Positions 6,321 to 13,541 of a stretch of DNA of 15,419 nucleotides are shown in pieces. Positions within the stretch are counted from its first letter, which is position 1; every line of letters starts with the position of its first letter. The notes under the pieces are model-generated. The model made no database searches. It saw nothing but the letters and a program-made list of their open reading frames with translations, and was not told the DNA's origin. Location of the stretch: assembly GCA_964474375.1 (NCBI GenBank), contig CAYYSG010000017.1, forward strand, positions 1 to 15,419, written 5' to 3'. This DNA comes from 2-01-FULL-33-17 sp964474375. GTDB lineage: Bacteria > Patescibacteriota > Minisyncoccia > Phycocordibacterales > UBA9973. Position numbers and translations under genes: made by a program.

Positions 6321-7800
6321 ATTCAGACCGTGGACGCATGATTGGGAAATATATTGTGTCACGCAAATTCTTTTGTTCGGTCAGTATAGCAACTATTCTG
6401 TCTATCCCCATACCAAACCCTGTCATTGGTGGCATACCGTGCTCCATAGCGGTTAGGAATCTTTCGTCTACGCTCATGGCTTCCTCGTCACCGGCGTCGC
6501 GAGCACGAGCTTGGTCTTCGAGCAAACTACGCTCGACTACTGGGTCAACAAGCTCGGCATACTGATTAGTAACTTCAACGCCAGCGATTATTAGTTGAGC
6601 AACTTCGGCAGTACCATCATCGTTTTGCTGGGCTAATGGCTTCAACATTCCTGGGTAATGAGTAACAAAAGTTGGGTTGATCAATTTTGCTCGAGCTGTT
6701 TTTTTGTAAATGAAATCTAGCAAGTTAGCTCGGCCTGTTTTTTTGATTTCGTCGTCTGCCATACCGTATTTTTTCGCTTGATTTTTTAATTCATCATCAG
6801 TAATAGTCATGAAATCCACATCAGCGTATTCTTTCAATAAATCACCAAATTTTTGACGTGGCCAAACTCCATCGAAATTTACAGTGTGCTCTATTCCTTC
6901 TTTGTCCCAGACTTTGAATTCGGTTTTGTTCATGACATTTGTTGCCAAGTATTTTAAAAGATCCTCGGTCCATTTGATGTTAGTTTCCAGTGTCTCGTAG
7001 GCTGCGTACCATTCCATCATTGTGAATTCTTGGATATGAGTGGGGTCGGATCCTTCGTTGCGGAACATTTTACCTATTTCATATATGCGTGGTATACCAC
7101 TAGTCATCACGATTTTGTGGTCCAGTTCCACTGCAATCCGCAAAACCATATCCATATCATAGTCATTATGGTGTGTATCAAAAGTCTTGGCGTTAGCACC
7201 ACCAGCTTGGGACTGGAGTATCGGAGTTTCTATTTCTATAAAATCTTTATTGTCGAAAAATTCACGAATAGCACTAACAATACGACTGCGAGTAACCATA
7301 CGGTTATAAACACTGCTGTCGGATATCATTTCAAGATAACGTTTGCGGTTACGCTCTTCGTCATCCTCTAGTCCATGCCATTTTTCAGGTAATGGTAGTA
7401 GTGACTTGGTAGCCATAGTCCATTCTTTTGCTAGCAGGCTATTTTCACCACGAGCTGTAGTAAACAATGTTCCAGTAAATGAAACAATGTCACCAATATC
7501 TACAGTGTCAACAAAAAGACTAAACAAGTTTGATTCCATTTCGTCTTTTTTAACAACAATTTGAAAAACCTCACCTTGTTCAAGTAATGACACGAACAAT
7601 ATAGCACCCTGCCCACGAATAGCTGTAATACGCCCAGCCAAACTAATGACTTCGGCCTCTGAAAAATTAGAAAAATTATTTTTTATATCAAGGATAGAAT
7701 GAGTCTTCGGTACATTTTTTGAAAAAGCAGAAAAACCAGCTTCTTCAAGAAGTTTTTTCTTTGACAAACGTACACTGCGGAGCTCGTCTATTCCTGCCAT
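6319..7800 (-). CDS. lysS: Lysine--tRNA ligase, class II
   Basis: This 493-residue class IIb lysyl-tRNA synthetase attaches lysine to tRNA-Lys. The N-terminal OB-fold anticodon-binding domain lies around 50-130. The catalytic domain has motif 1 around IEIETPIL (188-195), then HHNDYDMD (210-217). Motif 2 is FRNEG (246-250) with FTMMEWY (259-265), and motif 3 is GFGMGIDRI (461-469). The lysine-pocket segment reads E409-V-T-N412-Q-Y414-A-E416, equivalent to the E/N/F/E set of E. coli LysRS with Tyr replacing Phe. That, plus the discriminating HH-N and the OB-fold type, favours lysine over aspartate or asparagine. The gene starts 3 bases after greA, without a Shine-Dalgarno sequence, and is probably expressed from the greA promoter. 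Confidence 0.93.
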   Translation of the reverse strand: MAGIDELRSVRLSKKKLLEEAGFSAFSKNVPKTHSILDIKNNFSNFSEAEVISLAGRITAIRGQGAILFVSLLEQGEVFQIVVKKDEMESNLFSLFVDTVDIGDIVSFTGTLFTTARGENSLLAKEWTMATKSLLPLPEKWHGLEDDEERNRKRYLEMISDSSVYNRMVTRSRIVSAIREFFDNKDFIEIETPILQSQAGGANAKTFDTHHNDYDMDMVLRIAVELDHKIVMTSGIPRIYEIGKMFRNEGSDPTHIQEFTMMEWYAAYETLETNIKWTEDLLKYLATNVMNKTEFKVWDKEGIEHTVNFDGVWPRQKFGDLLKEYADVDFMTITDDELKNQAKKYGMADDEIKKTGRANLLDFIYKKTARAKLINPTFVTHYPGMLKPLAQQNDDGTAEVAQLIIAGVEVTNQYAELVDPVVERSLLEDQARARDAGDEEAMSVDERFLTAMEHGMPPMTGFGMGIDRIVAILTEQKNLRDTIYFPIMRPRSE

Positions 7801-7803
7801 AGA

Positions 7804-8268
7804 TTAAGAGATCTTAATTATTGTATAAACTACTTCGCCTTTTGGAGTATTAGCAGTAACACTGTCACCTACATTTTTGCCAAAGATAGCAGCACCAATT
7901 GGTGACAAGTATGATATTTTACCTTCGGAAATGTCAGCTTCTTCGCCTCCGACTATTGTGTATTCTTGTTCAATTTTTGTACCTTTTTTTTGAACAATAA
8001 CTTTTGCACCAATATCAACAGATGAATGCTTGCTCTTTGTAGCAACTTCGGCAACTTGCAAAATATGTTCGATTTCAGCGATACGGTCTTCGTTGCGGCC
8101 TTGGTCTTCACGGGCTTGGTGGTATTCAGCATTTTCAGACAAGTCTCCGAGAGATTTTGCGAATTCAAGCTGGTCTTTGATTTCTTGGCGTTTTTCACTG
8201 ACGCGCATTTTTAGCTCGGCTTCTAATTCTTCTTTGTTTTCCTTGGTTATAAATATTTTTTCTTCCAT
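7804..8268 (-). CDS. greA: Transcription elongation factor GreA
   Basis: This 154-residue protein rescues backtracked RNA polymerase by stimulating cleavage of the transcript's 3' end. An N-terminal coiled-coil hairpin of about 75 residues carries the tip motif G-D42-L-S-E45-NAEYHQARE; D42 and E45 are the Mg-coordinating acidic pair. The C-terminal FKBP-like domain (about 82-154) includes GAKVIVQKKG and SYLSPIGAAIFGKNVGD. Length is typical for GreA. The gene is preceded by an extended -10 ending 7 bases before the ATG and lies 19 bases after the PBP2 stop, so greA-lysS can be a separate unit. The greA-lysS pairing is found in other bacteria. Confidence 0.96.
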   Translation of the reverse strand: MEEKIFITKENKEELEAELKMRVSEKRQEIKDQLEFAKSLGDLSENAEYHQAREDQGRNEDRIAEIEHILQVAEVATKSKHSSVDIGAKVIVQKKGTKIEQEYTIVGGEEADISEGKISYLSPIGAAIFGKNVGDSVTANTPKGEVVYTIIKIS

Positions 8269-8275
8269 AAAATGA

Positions 8276-8284
8276 ACTATACCA
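8276..8284 (-). promoter_or_regulatory. Extended -10 of greA, predicted leaderless
   Basis: TGGTATAGT on the minus strand ends 7 bases before ATG 8268, between the PBP2 stop and greA. The predicted transcription start coincides with the start codon. No clear -35 is seen. Confidence 0.6.
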
Positions 8285-8287
8285 TAA

Positions 8288-10009
8288 TTATTCGGTATTT
8301 TCTAGATACTCTAGGACTTCGGGGTTTTCCATAGCTAATATCTGGAAAAAGTCCCGAATTACAAAACTAGCTGACTGATTGGCACTAGCTGGCGCACCTT
8401 CCATAAGAATAGCAAAAGAATAGCGGGGTTTTTCATAAGGAAAGAACCCAATAACCCAAGAATTGATCCTGCTGTTGCCAACACCTACCTGCGCGGTACC
8501 GGTTTTGGCAGCAATTGCCATTTCGGGAATATTAGCAATGGTTGCAGTGCCTTCGGTTACGGTCATACGCATACCTTCACGAACGACATTGTATTCGTCC
8601 CAAGTAAAATCTTCTTTTACTTTTTCTGTTTTTATTTCTTCATTAAAAGTTATTCGAGGCTTCGGTAAAATACCACCAGTAGCAATACCAGCGGTAGCTC
8701 TTGCCATTTGGATAGGTGTTACTTGCCAGCCATACTGACCAATAGAACTATTATAAGTATCACCCACACGCCATGGGTCACCATTGAAAACTTTTAGCTT
8801 CCATTCAGGTGTTGGAATAAGTCCAGTTACTTCACCTGGGAAAATCATGTTTGCCTTCTCACCTATTCCGAAATTTTTTGCAACTGAGTCTATAGCATCG
8901 ATACCTATTCCTTTTTGCGAGCCAAAGCCTCCACCAACTTGGTAAAAATAAACGTCGGAAGACACAGCTATGGCTTCACGCATGTCAGTATAGCCATGAG
9001 CTTTCCAGTCTTTGAAAATACTAGGATTGTCCGGATTGTACGGATTCGGTAATAACATTTGACCTGTTGAAAGTATTTCTTTTTCTGGAGTAATTACACC
9101 TTCTTTCAAAGCCTTTAGTGCTATGAATGGTTTAACAATGGACCCTGGAGCATAAGCACCCTGAAAAGACCTATTTAAAAATATTGACCTTGAATCACTA
9201 AAATAATTTGCGACTTTTTGTTTGTCAGAATTTTGAGACAAAGTACCACTATTGTATTCGGGGTAACTACCCAAGACTAATAAATCCCCGTTTGTAATAT
9301 CCATCACAACGGCAGCTCCGCCACGATAACCCATGCCTTTACTGAGTGAATCCATAGCTCTTGCCATGGCGTCACTCATACGCGCATCGATAGTCAATGT
9401 AATTTTTTGTCCTTGTTCAGGATTTTTAGCTAAATTAGTCGACAGGACTTCACCTGTAACATCAACTTCGATTAGCCGAGCTCCATTTTTACCAGATAAT
9501 TCTTTGTCATATAATTTTTCTACACCGTCACGCCCTAGGAATGAAGTTTGCCAGTATATACCACGGTTATCTTTCTTAGGATAAGATACATAGCCAATGA
9601 TGTGGCTCATACCTGGTTTGTCTGTATATAACCTGTCTGGTATGTATTCAAGTGATTCATCAAACGAAAGGTCATCCTGGTCCAGTGCATTCCAAGCCAA
9701 AAGCTCACCGTTGCGGTCTTCTATTACACCACGACGAGCAAACAAAGGTATTTCGTTTAGTCGGTTATTTTCAGCACGAGAACTATAATTTTGACCTTTG
9801 ACTATTTGTAACTGTACGGCTTTGAACCCAATAATAACAGCAAAAATAATAACAAATACCATAACAGCTGAGATTGTTTGCCGACTGATGGTTTGTTCAA
9901 TTATTCCTTCTTTTTGACTACGGTCAAAAACCGGCATATTTGCATTGTCGAGAAACACAGTGTCTATATCAAAAGACGAATATTTTTTGCGTTTTTTCCA
10001 GAATGACAT
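8288..10009 (-). CDS. mrdA: Elongation-type class B penicillin-binding protein 2
   Basis: This 573-residue peptidoglycan transpeptidase is of the PBP2 (rod elongation) type. A cytoplasmic tail of about 45 residues precedes the membrane anchor (about 46-66). The pedestal begins with ARRGVIEDRNGELLAWN (91-107). It jumps almost directly to the HIIGYV segment (136-141) and the GVEKLYDKELSG motif (162-173), so most of the usual head subdomain between them is missing. Active-site motifs are complete: S290-I-V-K293, S350-S-D352 (the SxD form usual in PBP2) and K502-T-G504. It starts one base after the stop of the small membrane gene, with no Shine-Dalgarno sequence, and is probably in the operon starting at 11068. 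PBP2 identity comes from the SSDVYFYQ segment and IGYVSYP context; division-type is less likely given the second PBP next to ftsL. Confidence 0.88.
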   Translation of the reverse strand: MSFWKKRKKYSSFDIDTVFLDNANMPVFDRSQKEGIIEQTISRQTISAVMVFVIIFAVIIGFKAVQLQIVKGQNYSSRAENNRLNEIPLFARRGVIEDRNGELLAWNALDQDDLSFDESLEYIPDRLYTDKPGMSHIIGYVSYPKKDNRGIYWQTSFLGRDGVEKLYDKELSGKNGARLIEVDVTGEVLSTNLAKNPEQGQKITLTIDARMSDAMARAMDSLSKGMGYRGGAAVVMDITNGDLLVLGSYPEYNSGTLSQNSDKQKVANYFSDSRSIFLNRSFQGAYAPGSIVKPFIALKALKEGVITPEKEILSTGQMLLPNPYNPDNPSIFKDWKAHGYTDMREAIAVSSDVYFYQVGGGFGSQKGIGIDAIDSVAKNFGIGEKANMIFPGEVTGLIPTPEWKLKVFNGDPWRVGDTYNSSIGQYGWQVTPIQMARATAGIATGGILPKPRITFNEEIKTEKVKEDFTWDEYNVVREGMRMTVTEGTATIANIPEMAIAAKTGTAQVGVGNSRINSWVIGFFPYEKPRYSFAILMEGAPASANQSASFVIRDFFQILAMENPEVLEYLENTE

Positions 10010-10010
10010 T

Positions 10011-10250
10011 TTATTTACGGATATAAGGCTTGATTATATGTATTAGCATAATCAAAACAATTGACACAATACTGAATAATGCTCGCCTACCATCATAGAA
10101 AACATTATCATATATAAAAACGAACGGCAAAACACTAAAAAGAGGAAAAGGTAGTAAAATTATTGCTAAAACCAAAGCCAATATCTTAAGATAAAATGAT
10201 CCTAGAAAAATAAAACCGAGTATTCCAATGATTCCGAAAAATATACGCAT
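10011..10250 (-). CDS. Small multi-pass membrane protein, unknown
   Basis: This 79-residue, very hydrophobic protein has likely membrane segments at about 2-20, 22-45 and 56-74, and a basic end (KPYIRK). I do not recognise the family. It sits between the anchored secreted protein and PBP2, with gaps of 2 and 1 bases, so all three are surely co-transcribed. The place directly before a rod-type PBP2 is where MreD often lies, but MreD is about twice this size with more helices. A minimal MreD-like role is only a guess. Confidence 0.7.
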   Translation of the reverse strand: MRIFFGIIGILGFIFLGSFYLKILALVLAIILLPFPLFSVLPFVFIYDNVFYDGRRALFSIVSIVLIMLIHIIKPYIRK

Positions 10251-10252
10251 AA

Positions 10253-11068
10253 TTATAAACGATGATTCCTGTGCCTGCGTCCTATTTTACGTACAATATA
10301 ACGAAGTAGTAAGAAAATTATCAGAATTATTGTCCCGTAAAATGCATATGCGTTAGACAAAATAAAAGTCAAAGCACCTAGCCCCCACGCATACAAATAC
10401 TGTACCGGAGTTAGCAAACTACCGTCAGATCGTGGCAATGATTCTTTGAGATTGTTTAATCTTTTTTCGTATTCTTCATTTTGTTTTATGCTTTCAGCAA
10501 TGTCTTGTTTTAGATAATTTATTTTTTCTTCTGTACTATGTAGGAAATCCTTGCGATATGCATCGATACCAGTGTCGCCATCGATGACTTGGTCTTCTGA
10601 TTCAATAGGATATTCTTTTAAAAGACTTTCGGAATTTTGATCATTTAAACCCTGAGTACGGACAACCAATACGGCTTCTCTTTTATCAAGAACGACTAGT
10701 TCTTTTGTCATTTTAGGTTTCTGGATAAATGTGTCTTCTAGTTTTAGAGTAAATTCGTGTACACCTGGTTCGGCCTTCCATTCATTTGAAAAACCCCCGA
10801 ATTCACCAACTTTTAGAGTAACGGCTTTTTCACCCAATATTTTGTCGTTCTTATACAGCCTAACTACACCGGTTAAAACACCTCCGGATTCGTTATAAAT
10901 CGGCATAGACATACGGACCATTTCGCCTACTAGCGGCACATTGTTTGAAACAATTATTTCCCTACCAGTAAATCCGGCGTTCTTTAGAGTTTGTGCACTG
11001 GTAAAATTAGCAAAAATCAGCGTAAGAAAAAATATTCCAAAACCAATTATTTTACTAAATTTATTCAT
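10253..11068 (-). CDS. Secreted, membrane-anchored protein with beta-sandwich-like domain and coiled coil
   Basis: This 271-residue protein has a signal peptide at 1-25 (hydrophobic core FGIFFLTLIFA, likely cut after TSA). An extracytoplasmic domain at about 33-128 reads like an Ig or CARDB-type beta sandwich, with alternating hydrophobics ending in a VVLDKREAVLVV stretch. A helical, charged region at about 175-212 is likely coiled coil, followed by a C-terminal membrane region (about 225-258) and a very basic tail (RKIGRRHRNHR). The domain name is inferred from pattern, not from a match. It opens the operon with the small membrane protein and PBP2, so a role in wall elongation or as a surface scaffold is plausible. 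A -10 element lies 8 bases before the ATG. Confidence 0.75.
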   Translation of the reverse strand: MNKFSKIIGFGIFFLTLIFANFTSAQTLKNAGFTGREIIVSNNVPLVGEMVRMSMPIYNESGGVLTGVVRLYKNDKILGEKAVTLKVGEFGGFSNEWKAEPGVHEFTLKLEDTFIQKPKMTKELVVLDKREAVLVVRTQGLNDQNSESLLKEYPIESEDQVIDGDTGIDAYRKDFLHSTEEKINYLKQDIAESIKQNEEYEKRLNNLKESLPRSDGSLLTPVQYLYAWGLGALTFILSNAYAFYGTIILIIFLLLRYIVRKIGRRHRNHRL

Positions 11069-11076
11069 ACTATTAA

Positions 11077-11084
11077 ATTATACA
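11077..11084 (-). promoter_or_regulatory. -10 element of the PBP2 operon, predicted leaderless
   Basis: TGTATAAT on the minus strand, in the 23-base gap after murE, ends 8 bases before ATG 11068. The sequence AATGTATAAT and its spacing to the start are the same as at murF. No -35 is recognisable. Confidence 0.55.
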
Positions 11085-11091
11085 TTAAAAA

Positions 11092-12489
11092 TTACGCAAA
11101 TGCTTTTATTAGTTCTTCTTTGTCATCAAAATGTTCACGTACCCCGGCTATTTCCTGATATGTTTCGTGACCTTTGCCTAATACCATTATTATGTCGGAT
11201 TCTTTAGCTGTGTTTTTAGCGAACATTATGGCTTCTTGCCTGTCTACAATTATTTTTACTTCTTTTTCCAGAGCTTCAGGTAAACCTGCTTGCATTTCAA
11301 TTAAAATTTGATTTGGGTCTTCATTCCTAGGGTTGTCGCTAGTTAGTATAAGAACATCTGACAAATCATAAGCTGTGCGCGCCATTATGGGGCGCTTTTC
11401 TTTGTCTCTATCGCCTCCGCAACCTAGCACGGTTATTATACGGCCGTCACTTGCTATACCCCGAGCTGCTTCTAGGACATTTTGTACACCGTCTGGAGTA
11501 TGTGCGTAGTCCACAATAGCGCGCACGCCGCCAGAGTTTACGCATAATTCAAACCGTCCACGAGGAGCCTCGATTGTTTTGATTATCTTTTTTATATGGT
11601 CACTCTCAAAGCCTAACTGAATCAAAGCTGAGTAAACCGCTAAAATATTGTACTGGTTAAATTGCCCTATTAATACTGAGTCTATTATTTCACTATAGTC
11701 AGCAATATTACCGAAACCATAAGTAAATACTGTAGCCATAGTGTCCGCCACCATGGAACGCCCATAAGCATCATCCACATTAGTTATAGCAAAAGCAGAA
11801 CTTGGCAAATTATCGAAAAACTTTTTCTTAGCATTTGCATAAGCTTCTATAGTATGATGATAATCCAAATGATCGTGTGATAAATTCGTAAATATAGCTC
11901 CGGTAAAATGAATACCGTCTATACGATGCTGGACTACAGAATGCGAAGAAACTTCCATAACAACATATTCGCACCCAGCATCCAATGATCGGCGTAGTAA
12001 TGACTGCAACGTTACAGCGTCCGGAGTAGTATGCGTGGATTCTATTATATTGCCATCTATTATGTTTTCTACTGTAGAAATTAGTGCGGATTTGCGATGG
12101 AAATTATGTAAGGCGCTGTACAAACTAGTTGCTACTGTTGTTTTGCCATTCGTACCAGTAACGCCAATGACTTTCATTTTATGACTAGGATTACCATAGA
12201 AATTACCAGCCATAGGCCCCACAACACTATGAGTATCGTCAACTAATATATACATTACACCTGGCATTAGTTCATCTGGTAGCACTTCGCAAACAATACA
12301 ATTCGCCCCAGCAGAAATAGCAGTATCGATATAGTCATGACCATTAACAGTACCACCAGAAATAGCAAAGAAACAACTGTCTTTTGTTATGTTTTTAGAA
12401 TTAATACTTAGACTACTGACTTCGGCAGTATTAGCACCATGCACAGTATAAGTAAAAGGTACTTTGTGTAATATATCACTGATTTTCAT
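11092..12489 (-). CDS. murE: UDP-MurNAc-L-Ala-D-Glu--2,6-diaminopimelate ligase
   Basis: This 465-residue Mur ligase adds the third residue to the UDP-MurNAc dipeptide. Motifs in order are the N-terminal substrate domain with SLSINSKNI (26-34), the P-loop GVTGTNGKTT (109-118), STHTTPDAVTLQ (151-162), MEVSSHSVVQHR (178-189) and the NLSHDHLDYH segment (202-211). These are followed by the lysine cluster K221-223 (site of the carbamylated lysine), GRFE (311-314), DYAHTPDGV (327-335), GCGGDRDKEKRPIM (356-369) and GKGHE (438-442). The specificity motif is D385-N-P-R388, the form seen in enzymes adding meso-diaminopimelate; lysine-adding enzymes lack this arginine. All three domains are present. It lies outside the mraZ cluster, upstream of the PBP2 unit, and has its own promoter. 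Confidence 0.95.
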   Translation of the reverse strand: MKISDILHKVPFTYTVHGANTAEVSSLSINSKNITKDSCFFAISGGTVNGHDYIDTAISAGANCIVCEVLPDELMPGVMYILVDDTHSVVGPMAGNFYGNPSHKMKVIGVTGTNGKTTVATSLYSALHNFHRKSALISTVENIIDGNIIESTHTTPDAVTLQSLLRRSLDAGCEYVVMEVSSHSVVQHRIDGIHFTGAIFTNLSHDHLDYHHTIEAYANAKKKFFDNLPSSAFAITNVDDAYGRSMVADTMATVFTYGFGNIADYSEIIDSVLIGQFNQYNILAVYSALIQLGFESDHIKKIIKTIEAPRGRFELCVNSGGVRAIVDYAHTPDGVQNVLEAARGIASDGRIITVLGCGGDRDKEKRPIMARTAYDLSDVLILTSDNPRNEDPNQILIEMQAGLPEALEKEVKIIVDRQEAIMFAKNTAKESDIIMVLGKGHETYQEIAGVREHFDDKEELIKAFA

Positions 12490-12495
12490 GAGTTC

Positions 12496-12504
12496 AGTAT
12501 AGCA
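12496..12504 (-). promoter_or_regulatory. Extended -10 of murE, predicted leaderless
   Basis: TGCTATACT on the minus strand ends 6 bases before ATG 12489, so the transcription start should fall on the start codon. A weak -35-like TTGGGG (12525-12520) stands 18 bases upstream. Confidence 0.65.
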
Positions 12505-12561
12505 TTACAAGCCTAACTACCCCAATTGGTTTTTACTATTGCAAAATATTTCTTTTAATGG

Positions 12562-12575
12562 TTTAATGCATTAAA
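12562..12575. promoter_or_regulatory. Perfect 14-bp palindrome upstream of the plus-strand gene
   Basis: TTTAATGCATTAAA is identical to its reverse complement and ends 15 bases before ATG 12591, in the 101-base divergent gap with murE. It could be an operator for a dimeric repressor. It is AT-rich and may be chance. Confidence 0.3.
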
Positions 12576-12590
12576 TTTAAAAGTACTATT

Positions 12591-13076
12591 ATGAGTAAAC
12601 TATACACAATAGAAAGATATGAGTCTTACTCGGGGATAGAAATAAGGCAACAAACCATGCATCAAAAAGGTAATGACAGTTGTGTGTTGTTATCCAGCAT
12701 ATACACAGGCAAAGACGAACAAATAATTTATCTAAAAGATAAAGATTTTTTCCAAAAATCATTTAGAATAAATGGCCGCAAACATATAGACTTGATTTTA
12801 GAAGCGGACATAGGGTTAACTCCTTCTTTTCCGAAACATAAAGTCTTGATTGCGAGTAATTCAAACAAAGGAATAATTGTACTTATAAAATACAAATTGT
12901 TCCAAATTGAAAACGTAAATGCCGAAAAAGAAAAGGATCGCCAAAAATTAGTCGCCCTATCCGAAAACCGTGACTACAATTTATTGGAATTATTTCCGGG
13001 TGAAAGTTTGATAGTATGGAACAAAGGTTCCTCTAAAATCCAATTTACATTCGATGAAATTATTTCATCTCATTAA
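12591..13076 (+). CDS. Hypothetical protein
   Basis: This 161-residue soluble protein is not recognised. It is mixed alpha/beta, has a single cysteine (C31) and lacks a signal peptide or membrane helix. Alternating hydrophobic strands such as KVLIASNSNKGIIVLIKYKL (104-123) suggest a beta-rich fold. A charged segment follows (NAEKEKDRQK), and the end has a second possible strand pair. It is one of only three plus-strand genes here. It diverges from murE and is followed by two strong terminators in tandem, which supports it as a real, separately transcribed gene. The start at 12591 has no Shine-Dalgarno sequence; the nearest -10-like hexamer (TTTAAA, ending 9 bases before the ATG) is weak. Confidence 0.7.
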   Translation: MSKLYTIERYESYSGIEIRQQTMHQKGNDSCVLLSSIYTGKDEQIIYLKDKDFFQKSFRINGRKHIDLILEADIGLTPSFPKHKVLIASNSNKGIIVLIKYKLFQIENVNAEKEKDRQKLVALSENRDYNLLELFPGESLIVWNKGSSKIQFTFDEIISSH

Positions 13077-13077
13077 T

Positions 13078-13103
13078 AAAGCCCGCTATCAAAAGCGGGT
13101 TTT
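13078..13103 (+). terminator. Intrinsic terminator of the plus-strand gene
   Basis: A 10-bp stem AAAGCCCGCT/AGCGGGTTTT, with one G-T wobble and loop ATCAAA, begins immediately after the stop codon. The T run is short (TTTT), which may explain why a second terminator follows. Confidence 0.8.
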
Positions 13104-13118
13104 AGTATGCACCAAAAC

Positions 13119-13157
13119 AAAAAGAACCCCGGATAGAGACAGGGGTTCTTTTTTTTT
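13119..13157. terminator. Bidirectional intrinsic terminator between the plus-strand gene and swib
   Basis: The stem AAAAAGAACCCC/GGGGTTCTTTTT (13119-13130 and 13142-13153) has an 11-base loop, with eight or more Ts on the plus strand and TTTTTGTTTT on the minus strand. It lies 5 bases beyond the swib stop, so it can end both convergent genes. Confidence 0.9.
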
Positions 13158-13162
13158 ATGTT

Positions 13163-13471
13163 TTATGAAAGATGTTTTGAAACGAGCTTTGTCATTTCGA
13201 ACATGTTTACTACCTTTTTACCATCGAATATCTTTACAAGATTTTCATCAGCATTGATATTACGTTTATTAGCAGGATCTTGAAGACTTGGACCTTTTCT
13301 TAAACTACTTCCTTTTTTCTTAGTTACTTTGTCCTCATAATCATCACCTTTGATGTATTCCCAGAGCTTGCTAACTACCTCGGATCGAGGCATTGGACCA
13401 GTACCGACAACAGCTGCTAATTCTGCACTAACTGTCATTGGCTTCATAAGAGCCGAATTTGGATTCGCCAT
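13163..13471 (-). CDS. SWIB/MDM2-domain protein with internal lysine-rich insertion
   Basis: This 102-residue single-domain SWIB protein has the bacterial family pattern throughout. It opens with NSALMKPMTVSAELAAVVG (5-23), PMPRSEVVSKLWEYIK (26-41), then LQDPANKRNINAD (63-75) and VNMFEMTKLVSKHL (88-101). SWIB domains bind helical peptides and occur in eukaryotic chromatin complexes, chlamydiae and some other bacteria; the bacterial role is unclear, though a chromosome-related one has been suggested. Between YIK and LQDP, where only about three residues are usual, there are 21 (42-62: acidic, then KKKG and LRKG), so a basic loop of about 18 extra residues splits the domain. It is monocistronic, with an extended -10 upstream and a shared terminator downstream. 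Confidence 0.92.
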   Translation of the reverse strand: MANPNSALMKPMTVSAELAAVVGTGPMPRSEVVSKLWEYIKGDDYEDKVTKKKGSSLRKGPSLQDPANKRNINADENLVKIFDGKKVVNMFEMTKLVSKHLS

Positions 13472-13501
13472 AATTATTGGTTGATTACCTATTACCAGTA
13501 C

Positions 13502-13510
13502 ATTATACCA
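13502..13510 (-). promoter_or_regulatory. Extended -10 of the swib gene
   Basis: TGGTATAAT on the minus strand has a predicted start near 13495, giving a leader of about 24 bases before ATG 13471. It is one of the few leadered transcripts here. An AGGT in the leader lies 15 bases from the ATG, too far for a normal Shine-Dalgarno contact. Confidence 0.65.
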
Positions 13511-13541
13511 TACTTATAAATTAAAATCCATAAATAGCGGA

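Noticed and set aside
7030..7371. Plus-strand 113-codon frame
   Set aside because: It lies antisense inside the lysS catalytic domain, which has full motif support; its product has no recognisable features.
7802..7817. Inverted repeat ATTAAGA/TCTTAAT between greA and lysS
   Set aside because: It has only 7 AT-rich pairs with a 2-base centre and no T tract, and it overlaps the greA stop; too weak to call a terminator or operator.
7953..8214. Overlapping frames on both strands within greA
   Set aside because: They are out-of-frame shadows of a complete, conserved GreA.
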